DNA of 5,917 nucleotides from Phycisphaerae bacterium. Lineage in GTDB: Bacteria > Planctomycetota > Phycisphaerae > Sedimentisphaerales > UBA12454. Shown in pieces: positions 1 through 4,012 of this stretch (its first letter is position 1; every line of letters starts with the position of its first letter). The translations under genes and the position numbers were made by a program. The notes below the pieces were generated by a model. The model made no database searches. It saw only the letters and a program-made list of their open reading frames with translations, and was not told where the DNA came from. The DNA lies in the NCBI GenBank assembly GCA_028712345.1, contig JAQTQF010000121.1, positions 1 through 5,917 of the forward strand, given 5' to 3'.

Positions 1-564
1 GGCAGGCTCGATGGGACTAAAATACCGGTTGAATTTGTGCCTATGGCCGCGGGCGATGAATTTCAGATTAAGCCCAACCTTTTCGTTCGGGCATTCGCTA
101 CGAAGCACTGCAGAGGGTCAATCGGGTATTGCGTTCTCGAAAAAAAGAGAAAGCTGAAACAGGAATACGCCGGGCTGGGCGGCAGAGATATTGTCGAACT
201 TAAAAAGAAGAAGATAGAAATCGATTATTCCGTTGAGACGCCGATAGTAACTTATATGGGCGATACGCGGTATCATAATTTCGCCAAGTTTGATATTATC
301 GTAAAAAGCAAAATACTAATTGCCGAGTGTACTTTTGTTGACGATGAACATATTGACAGGGCACTGGCCGGCGACCATATGCACATCGATGAATTTGCGG
401 AAATGCTCGGCAAGCTGGATAACGAGCATATTATAGTTACGCATTTGAGCTCGCGGACGGGAATCGGAGCGGCAAAAAAGATTCTAAAGAAAAAACTCGG
501 AGCAGAACTTTATAAAAAAACTATTCTGCTTATGGATAGAGATAAGAATAAAGAAAATTTCTAA
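1..564 (+). CDS. RNase Z-like MBL-fold metallo-hydrolase, C-terminal part (5' truncated by window)
   Basis: The reading frame is open from the first base, so the N-terminus lies outside the window; 187 residues remain and end at TAA. The sequence fits the C-terminal half of ribonuclease Z-type metallo-beta-lactamase-fold enzymes, which mature tRNA 3' ends in the cytoplasm using two zinc ions. Visible landmarks, numbered from the first codon here: ATKHCRGSIGY with a likely metal-ligand His36, the MGDTR segment with Asp88, AECTF at about 106-111, the HMH pair at 126/128, and THLSSR with His148. These correspond to the late metal-binding motifs and the 'THFSxR' signature of RNase Z. The N-terminal HxHxDH motif would be upstream and cannot be checked, so a related MBL hydrolase with another substrate is possible. 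The C-terminus is very lysine-rich. No promoter or ribosome site is visible. The gene ends inside a heptamer repeat tract and faces the convergent restriction operon. Confidence 0.8.
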   Translation, partial: GRLDGTKIPVEFVPMAAGDEFQIKPNLFVRAFATKHCRGSIGYCVLEKKRKLKQEYAGLGGRDIVELKKKKIEIDYSVETPIVTYMGDTRYHNFAKFDIIVKSKILIAECTFVDDEHIDRALAGDHMHIDEFAEMLGKLDNEHIIVTHLSSRTGIGAAKKILKKKLGAELYKKTILLMDRDKNKENF

Positions 565-615
565 ATCCTAATTTCTAAATTCGAAACAAATTCAAATTAC
601 CAAAATTTAAAAATA
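556..615. repeat. Degenerate heptanucleotide tandem tract
   Basis: The tail of the RNase Z-like gene and the following spacer read as consecutive 7-mers: CTAAATC, CTAATTT, CTAAATT, CGAAACA, AATTCAA, ATTACCA, AAATTTA (561-609). An 11-bp exact direct repeat AATTTCTAAAT (556-566 and 570-580) has a 14-bp period. The tract overlaps the stop codon TAA at 562-564. It is very A+T-rich and has no coding potential. Function unknown. Confidence 0.6.
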
Positions 616-680
616 GGTGGCTGTCCCTAGTTATTCCTATTTATTCCCTAGTTATTCTAGTTATTCCCGATTATTCTCCC
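616..680. repeat. GGTGGCTGTCCC motif followed by degenerate TAGTTATTCC tandem repeats
   Basis: After GGTGGCTGTCCC (616-627) come five imperfect units of 9-12 bp built on TAGTTATTCC: 628-637, 638-648, 649-657, 658-668 and 669-680. The tract fills the spacer between the RNase Z-like gene and the 3' end of the restriction gene. I associate a GGTGGCTGTCCC-like motif with small transposon or REP-type element ends in environmental genomes, but no transposase is present, so that link is an inference only. A short TAGG/CCTA inverted pair on the minus strand followed by TTTTT could end the restriction transcript, but only weakly. Confidence 0.5.
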
Positions 681-707
681 TACTTTTTAATATCGGCAGT
701 AACTTAT

Positions 708-1850
708 TTATCTCGCACCTTCAGATGCCTTACGAAGCGATAAGAATGTTTCTTTCAGAGTATGACTTACAGCGCTCTCCGACTCTTTTAAAACAAGCTC
801 TTGATAAGCATCAAGGAAAGCTGTCCGTAGTCTATGGAAAAGATGCAAAAAATGCCTCAAGAAGCCAAGACAATCCAAGACGGCAACTTCGATCCCCCCA
901 GTTTCTTCATATTTCTGTCGGGCGTATTCCTGCACATCAGGAAGTATCTCGGCGGTAGTAACGAAAATGTAGTTCTGGATAGTTGCTCTATGCCGAGCAA
1001 TTTTTTCTAAGGCAATATTAATATCAGCGATAGTAACCGATTTCATTTTCATCTCATAGGCCGTTGCGATGTCGTTATCCCCGATAAGCGTAATTTCGAT
1101 ATCGCCGGCGGCGCCGGTTTGTTTGTCTGCCGCATTATGGGCATGTAGATGTAGTATCTTTTCGCCAAGCTGCTCAGAAGCTGCCCTATAAGCAGCAGCA
1201 ATGATAAGGACGGGTAGGCGACTTGAGTTCTTACAAGCCAAATGTTGCCTTACTAAATTAACAATATCTTCGGCAGAAAGAGGGAGTTTATCTATGGTAT
1301 GCTGGATGTCACACAACAAGTTTTGTATACTCTGTGTACGCTTGTTGCGTTCTAGGATAAGGAGCCGCATAACCTCATCCATAACATTTTGCGATGAAAC
1401 CCTATTAGATTGAATATCGTCCAATAGTAAAAGCAACGATTTATACATTTCCGCTGGACGGCCTTCGAGCTCAACATCCGTCGTTAGAACTAAATTTTTT
1501 GTACGAAAACCGGGAGTGAGAAAAGCAGTGGTTACATTTATAGGAAGATTGTATGGCTTCGCAGTTAGTCTTTGAATATAGGATTCATCATAAGACCGAC
1601 CCGAATAGCAGTCTTTTCCAGTTTCGCCTGCAATATCACTATAGGGTTTGCGAATGTCAGCATTAGGATTAATCATTTTTGCGAGGAGACCGGCTAGTAA
1701 TGCTCTTACGCCGGCGCGGTTTTTTAAACAAAGAGCAACAATCTCTATACGACTTAGTATCGTATTATCACGGATGAATGACTTATTAAAATGTTTTTTT
1801 GCTCGTTTATAGGAATCATCAAGTATCTTGAAAAAGTCCGCCATTGCCAT
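708..1850 (-). CDS. Type II restriction endonuclease, SacI-like PD-(D/E)XK family
   Basis: A 380-residue protein predicted to cut unmethylated double-stranded DNA at a specific site in the cytoplasm, paired with the adenine methyltransferase immediately upstream. The N-terminal half carries NPNADIRKPYSDI (61-73), YSGRSYDESYI (82-92) and NVTTAFLTPGFR (105-116), which I recall from endonucleases annotated as SacI family. The C-terminal half holds the likely catalytic core: GDIEI with Asp250, then YEMK with Glu266 and Lys268 (D-Xn-ExK), followed by a helical segment at 327-350. The length is close to the ~360 residues of SacI. The start is the ATG at 1850, preceded by GGGAG with 5-nt spacing; a second in-frame ATG at 1844 is possible. 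The start lies inside the methyltransferase gene (32-nt overlap), so translation is probably coupled. The frame is intact and the catalytic residues are present, so it looks functional. The target sequence cannot be read from the protein, and the SacI assignment is from memory of motifs. Confidence 0.78.
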   Translation of the reverse strand: MAMADFFKILDDSYKRAKKHFNKSFIRDNTILSRIEIVALCLKNRAGVRALLAGLLAKMINPNADIRKPYSDIAGETGKDCYSGRSYDESYIQRLTAKPYNLPINVTTAFLTPGFRTKNLVLTTDVELEGRPAEMYKSLLLLLDDIQSNRVSSQNVMDEVMRLLILERNKRTQSIQNLLCDIQHTIDKLPLSAEDIVNLVRQHLACKNSSRLPVLIIAAAYRAASEQLGEKILHLHAHNAADKQTGAAGDIEITLIGDNDIATAYEMKMKSVTIADINIALEKIARHRATIQNYIFVTTAEILPDVQEYARQKYEETGGIEVAVLDCLGFLRHFLHLFHRLRTAFLDAYQELVLKESESAVSHTLKETFLSLRKASEGAR

Positions 1851-2772
1851 GAGGTCTCCCTGTCAATGTTTTATGGTCGTAATTTATCCAGAGAACTTCT
1901 GTTCGTTTGTCTTTTGTTGAATGATTTGTTCTCGCCAGAGCTACTATCTTCTTCCAATGAGGCGCAGGATACAATTCATTCATCAAGTCGCAATCATAGT
2001 TTGAAATAGCAACCATTGCTTCGACAGAATTTAACACCTTTGCGAGATCTTGATGTTGGCTGTCTGCCATTTCGTATCCATAAGCCTTGCTATCACCACG
2101 TGTTGAGTGTACATATGGCGGATCACAATAGAAAAGAGCTTGAGATGAATCATAGAGCCTAATTACATCGCAAGCCGGTCGGTTCTCAACCTGAACCCGC
2201 AACAGCCGTTCTGCGATCTCAGGTAGCATTTTGACACCGCCGATCCAGCGGCTAACAACACCGCTCATACCAGCGCGACTTGTGTTTTTGCAGTTTGCCC
2301 AACGTCCAACCGTAGCAGTTTGTGCCAGTCCTGTTCGTACTTGTCTAGCCCGGATATAGAATCGACGTGCTCGCTCTAAAGCCGAAAGGGTTGGGTCAAC
2401 TTGGCATGAAAGTGCAAATTCCTCACGAGAAAAGGGTGTCAAGGCGATAGCCTCAATTAGATGCTCTTTGTCGTCTCTTAACATACGGAAAAAGTTGCAA
2501 ACTTCACCATCAAGATCGTTATATGTTTCAATGGGCGAAGGCTTTCGGTTCAGAAGCACTGCTGCGGAACCAGCAAAAGGTTCGCAATAGTGGTGGCATG
2601 GAGGCAAAAGAGGCAATAACCATGCAAGGTGAGAGAATTTCCCACCATACCATCCAAAAGGTATTAATTTCTTACTGGTGAGACTATAAATGCTAGGCGG
2701 TTTAGCTTTACGTCGCGACTGAACTATCGTCTCTGTTTTCCGCACTTCAATTAGCTTAGCCGGGCTGATCAT
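1819..2772 (-). CDS. D12-class DNA adenine N6-methyltransferase (modification subunit of a type II R-M system)
   Basis: A 317-residue S-adenosylmethionine-dependent methyltransferase predicted to methylate adenine N6 in the recognition site and so protect host DNA from the neighbouring endonuclease. The motif order is that of the D12 (alpha, Dam-like) class: motif X GWYGGK at 40-45, the AdoMet-binding motif I EPFAGSAAV at 64-72, YNDLDGEVCNFFRMLRDD at 84-101, the catalytic motif IV CDPPYVHSTRG at 216-226, and ISNYDCDLMNELY at 256-268. About 38 basic residues precede motif X, more than many Dam-like enzymes have. I start at ATG 2772. A TTG one codon upstream (2775) is in frame behind a stop at 2781-2779, and AGGTGAT at 2787-2781 serves either. 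It is the first gene of the operon and overlaps the endonuclease by 32 nt. All catalytic motifs are intact. A solitary Dam-like role is unlikely given the overlap with a nuclease gene. Confidence 0.92.
   Translation of the reverse strand: MISPAKLIEVRKTETIVQSRRKAKPPSIYSLTSKKLIPFGWYGGKFSHLAWLLPLLPPCHHYCEPFAGSAAVLLNRKPSPIETYNDLDGEVCNFFRMLRDDKEHLIEAIALTPFSREEFALSCQVDPTLSALERARRFYIRARQVRTGLAQTATVGRWANCKNTSRAGMSGVVSRWIGGVKMLPEIAERLLRVQVENRPACDVIRLYDSSQALFYCDPPYVHSTRGDSKAYGYEMADSQHQDLAKVLNSVEAMVAISNYDCDLMNELYPAPHWKKIVALARTNHSTKDKRTEVLWINYDHKTLTGRPHGNGGLFQDT
1851..1860 (-). promoter_or_regulatory. Ribosome binding site of the endonuclease, inside the methyltransferase gene
   Basis: On the minus strand GGGAGACCTC immediately precedes ATG at 1850, giving a GGGAG core with 5-nt spacing. 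It supports the upstream of two closely spaced ATGs (1850 and 1844). It lies within the last codons of the methyltransferase, so ribosomes translating that gene pass over it. Confidence 0.6.
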
Positions 2773-2780
2773 CAAAAATC

Positions 2781-2787
2781 ATCACCT
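2781..2787 (-). promoter_or_regulatory. Ribosome binding site of the methyltransferase
   Basis: On the minus strand AGGTGAT matches part of the AGGAGGTGAT anti-16S-tail complement and lies 8 nt before ATG 2772 (5 nt before the alternative TTG 2775). An ATG inside this region (2782) is in another frame and leads nowhere. Confidence 0.5.
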
Positions 2788-2796
2788 TTCCACTGA

Positions 2797-2820
2797 TACT
2801 TTACATCTAATTACTTTACA
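2797..2820. repeat. Direct repeat upstream of the R-M operon (TGTAAAGTA x2), possible operator
   Basis: Read on the minus strand, TGTAAAGTA occurs twice exactly (2820-2812 and 2805-2797), separated by 6 bp. The period of 15 bp is about one and a half helical turns. It ends 25 bp before the methyltransferase ATG and sits at or just after the presumed transcription start, a usual place for a repressor or autoregulator site. No controller (C) protein gene is present in the window, so the methyltransferase itself or a host factor would have to bind it. Confidence 0.4.
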
Positions 2821-2825
2821 AACAA

Positions 2826-2854
2826 ACTTTATCACTTAGACCTCTACAAAGCAA
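2826..2854 (-). promoter_or_regulatory. Candidate promoter of the R-M operon
   Basis: On the minus strand TTGCTT (2854-2849), a 17-bp spacer and TAAAGT (2831-2826) form a sigma-70-like arrangement with 4 of 6 matches in each box. Initiation would be near 2819, giving a leader of roughly 45 nt. A second candidate, TTGTTT (2825-2820) with TAAAGT (2803-2798) and a 16-bp spacer, overlaps the direct repeat. Neither is strong. Confidence 0.3.
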
Positions 2855-3033
2855 ATGGTTCTCATTTTTAAAGCCGTGTGATGCCACACTATGGAAATAG
2901 AGGGAAAGGAAAGAAAAAAGAATGCAGAATAAATATATAGAAAACCAAATAATAGAAGACTGTGCCAATCTCCAATTTATTTTTCATAACCCCTTATGTC
3001 CTTACGACTTATGTACTTTTGCTCTTTTTCCCA

Positions 3034-3061
3034 TTGACTTTTGTTAAGAATATGGTAAAAT
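3034..3061 (+). promoter_or_regulatory. Sigma-70-like promoter ahead of the palindrome array
   Basis: TTGACT (3034-3039) and TAAAAT (3056-3061) each match consensus at 5 of 6 positions and are 16 bp apart. Initiation would be near 3068, directly before the first palindrome. It points away from the restriction operon and towards the HNH gene about 300 nt downstream, so it may drive that gene through a long structured leader, or a separate small RNA. Confidence 0.5.
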
Positions 3062-3069
3062 ACAGGGGG

Positions 3070-3091
3070 TTGTTAGCCTGATGGCTAACAA
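3070..3091 (+). repeat. Perfect palindrome TTGTTAGCC / GGCTAACAA
   Basis: Two 9-nt arms (3070-3078 and 3083-3091) pair perfectly around a TGAT loop. The element starts at about +2 of the promoter at 3034-3061. It could act as an operator in DNA or as a 5' hairpin in RNA. No T-run follows on either strand, so it is not a normal terminator. Confidence 0.6.
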
Positions 3092-3102
3092 ATTAAAGAT
3101 TG

Positions 3103-3137
3103 TCCCCGCAGTTTCTTGCAGAAACTAAACGCGGGGA
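3103..3137 (+). repeat. Composite hairpin TCCCCGC / GCGGGGA with inner AGTTTCT / AGAAACT
   Basis: The outer arms (3103-3109 and 3131-3137) and inner arms (3110-3116 and 3120-3126) stack into a 14-bp stem with a TGC loop and a 4-nt AAAC bulge on the 3' side (3127-3130). The downstream sequence is A-rich on the plus strand, so it is not a plus-strand terminator. The bulge makes it look like a structured RNA element or repeat, not a simple operator. Confidence 0.55.
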
Positions 3138-3171
3138 TAAAAAACAAAAAGTTAATAATGAACCCCTACGA

Positions 3172-3222
3172 CCCTCAATATTCCGCCTTCGTTAAAACTA
3201 CGGCGGACAAGAAAATTGAGGG
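3172..3222 (+). repeat. Two-level palindrome around a CCGCC...GGCGGACAAG repeat copy
   Basis: The outer arms CCCTCAAT (3172-3179) and ATTGAGGG (3215-3222) extend inward with one mismatch to include TTC/GAA. The inner arms CCGCC (3183-3187) and GGCGG (3202-3206) can extend to 8 of 10 pairs over a TAAA loop. The inner part, 3183-3211, is the first copy of a 29-bp repeat that recurs at 3320-3348. Confidence 0.55.
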
Positions 3223-3229
3223 CTTGTGG

Positions 3230-3249
3230 ATTCCCGTTTTCACGGGAAT
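3230..3249. repeat. ATTCCC-N8-GGGAAT inverted repeat (dRS3-like)
   Basis: The arms ATTCCCGT (3230-3237) and ACGGGAAT (3242-3249) enclose a TTTC loop. The form ATTCCC-N8-GGGAAT is identical in pattern to the neisserial dRS3 repeat, and similar 'GGATTCCC...GGGAATGAC' units are scattered in many unrelated genomes. Here it is flanked by GG and GACAAAGG. A degenerate relative lies at the right end of the window (5879-5911). Confidence 0.55.
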
Positions 3250-3263
3250 GACAAAGGAACGAA

Positions 3264-3285
3264 CCCTGCCAAGGTGTTGGCAGGG
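3264..3285 (+). repeat. Perfect palindrome CCCTGCCA / TGGCAGGG
   Basis: Two 8-nt arms (3264-3271 and 3278-3285) pair perfectly around an AGGTGT loop. The flank CTAACCAACAA (3286-3296) resembles the right arm of the palindrome at 3070-3091. No T-tract follows, so a terminator role is not supported. Confidence 0.55.
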
Positions 3286-3298
3286 CTAACCAACAATT

Positions 3299-3319
3299 CT
3301 TCAGTCTTAAATCTTCAAT
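3299..3319. repeat. Heptamer array CTTCAGT-CTTAAAT-CTTCAAT
   Basis: Three consecutive 7-mers share CTT..A.T. The array directly abuts the second copy of the 29-bp CCGCC...GGCGGACAAG repeat. Confidence 0.5.
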
Positions 3320-3348
3320 CCGCCGTCAGTAAACTTATGGCGGACAAG
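3319..3348. repeat. Second copy of the 29-bp CCGCC...GGCGGACAAG repeat
   Basis: Positions 3320-3348 match 3183-3211 at 23 of 29 positions; the 3' ten bases GGCGGACAAG are identical. The arms TCCGCCGT (3319-3326) and ATGGCGGA (3337-3344) form an 8-bp stem with one G-T pair. The differences lie mainly in the loop and arm bases, while the ends are conserved, as expected for a dispersed palindromic repeat family. Confidence 0.55.
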
Positions 3349-3369
3349 TCTATAATCTGTAATCTATTT
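3349..3369. repeat. Heptamer array TCTATAA-TCTGTAA-TCTATTT
   Basis: Three consecutive 7-mers run directly from the repeat copy up to 5 bp before the GTG start of the HNH gene. The array occupies the place where a ribosome binding site would be expected. A TATAAT word (3351-3356) arises from the repeat and has no matching -35. Confidence 0.5.
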
Positions 3370-3374
3370 TCCCT

Positions 3375-3974
3375 GTGATTTTCCATTTACACATTCCGTC
3401 CATTCCCTATTATGCGCCTGCGTTTGTTGTACGGGTCGGCATATGGTTTCTGCTGCGCTATAGAAAAAAACGGTACGGCACAGAATTTCGGCGAATCAAA
3501 TTATCCTGCGGGAAAAATCAGACAAAAAATAAATACGCTATCGTTGATGTGGAAGATTATGAAAGAATATCTAAACACCAATGGCATCTTTGTGAAAACA
3601 CGAACGGAGTATGTTATGCTATGCGGCTGGGCGGGTGGAAAAATATCTTTATGCATCGGGAGATTATGAACGCTCCGGCAGGTAAAATCGTTGACCATAG
3701 GGACAGAGCCGGCCTGAATAACACGAAGAAAAATCTGCGACTGGTAACCCGCGCGGAAAACAGCAGGAATTGTAAAAAGACAAATAAGCCTACAAGCTCA
3801 AAATACAGAGGGGTAAGCTGGTATGGCAGGCGAAAAAGATGGCGAGTTCAAATACGGTATAATGGGATGCGCAAACATTTGGGATTTTTCAAAAACGAGG
3901 ATGATGCGGCAAGGGCTTACGATGAGGCGGCGAAGAGACATCACGGCGAGTTTGCAGGTTTGAATTTTGAATAG
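3375..3974 (+). CDS. HNH endonuclease with C-terminal AP2 DNA-binding domain
   Basis: A 199-residue protein resembling stand-alone HNH/AP2 homing-type endonucleases, which nick or cut DNA to spread their own gene. The order is: a hydrophobic N-terminal segment (about 10-27) ending in RYRKKRYG; FRRIKL (38-43) with KYAIVDVEDYERISKHQW (53-70), the lead-in typical of the family; the HNH nuclease core, FMHREIM with His94, VDHRD with His108, then LNNTKKNLRLVT (114-125) with Asn115/116 and Asn120; and an AP2 domain (143-198), KYRGVSW.....WRVQI...GMRKHLGFF...DDAARAYDEAA. The core residues look intact. The only start at the 5' end is GTG 3375, without a visible ribosome site. No Met codon falls between it and the HNH core, so the true start is uncertain. 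Similar proteins I recall share the RYxxRYGxxFRRI lead-in, which argues for this frame. It is convergent with the sigma gene and lies downstream of the palindrome array. It is not obviously part of the R-M system. Confidence 0.85.
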   Translation: MIFHLHIPSIPYYAPAFVVRVGIWFLLRYRKKRYGTEFRRIKLSCGKNQTKNKYAIVDVEDYERISKHQWHLCENTNGVCYAMRLGGWKNIFMHREIMNAPAGKIVDHRDRAGLNNTKKNLRLVTRAENSRNCKKTNKPTSSKYRGVSWYGRRKRWRVQIRYNGMRKHLGFFKNEDDAARAYDEAAKRHHGEFAGLNFE

Positions 3975-3985
3975 GCTTCAAAATT
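3963..3985. terminator. A+T-rich palindrome at the HNH stop codon, weak bidirectional terminator candidate
   Basis: AATTTTGAA (3963-3971) and TTCAAAATT (3977-3985) pair perfectly over a 5-nt TAGGC loop that contains the HNH stop codon TAG (3972-3974). It lies between two convergent genes, where a shared terminator is expected. The stem is A+T-rich and neither side has a clean T-run, so it would be weak. Confidence 0.3.
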
Positions 3986-3991
3986 GGTCGT

Positions 3992-4012
3992 TGGTATTTG
4001 GTATATGGTATT
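3992..4012. repeat. Heptamer array TGGTATT-TGGTATA-TGGTATT
   Basis: Three tandem 7-mers with one mismatch fill the gap between the convergent HNH and sigma genes and end exactly one base before the sigma stop codon (4015-4013 on the minus strand). Together with 556-615, 3299-3319 and 3349-3369 this is the fourth 7-bp-period tract in the window. Confidence 0.6.

Larger units (their letters stand above)
2776..3374. other. 600-bp non-coding region between the R-M operon and the HNH gene
   Basis: No convincing gene lies here. From left to right it holds the methyltransferase leader and presumed promoter (2781-2854), a small GTGTG/CACAC inverted repeat (2876-2889), a purine-rich tract (about 2893-2921), a pyrimidine-rich stretch with recurring CTTATGT/CTTACGA words (2991-3030), a good plus-strand sigma-70-like promoter (3034-3061), six short palindromes (3070-3344), and two heptamer repeat arrays (3299-3319 and 3349-3369). 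A 41-codon ORF at 2922-3047 was not accepted. Confidence 0.6.

Noticed and set aside
607..632. Rho-independent terminator for the restriction operon
   Set aside because: Only a 4-bp TAGG/CCTA stem with an 8-nt loop precedes the T-run; too weak to call.
2922..3047. 41-codon ORF on the plus strand with a purine-rich upstream stretch
   Set aside because: It overlaps the -35 box of the 3034 promoter, its composition is that of pyrimidine-rich spacer repeats (many F, C, L, P), and the GGA-to-ATG spacing of 11 nt is long. Not supported as a gene.
3072..3290. Integron attC site (GTTAGCC ... GGCTAAC)
   Set aside because: Both ends miss the GTTRRRY/RYYYAAC core at one position, the spacing exceeds 200 bp, and there is no integrase or cassette arrangement.
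3070..3344. CRISPR array
   Set aside because: The palindromes differ in sequence and spacing; only one pair is similar (23 of 29), and there are no cas genes.
3351..3356. Perfect TATAAT before the HNH gene
   Set aside because: No acceptable -35 lies 16-18 bp upstream, and the word is produced by the TCTATAA heptamer array.
3062..3974. Group I intron or intein-like host for the HNH gene
   Set aside because: No interrupted gene is seen on either side, and the upstream palindromes do not resemble group I core elements. The endonuclease gene looks free-standing.
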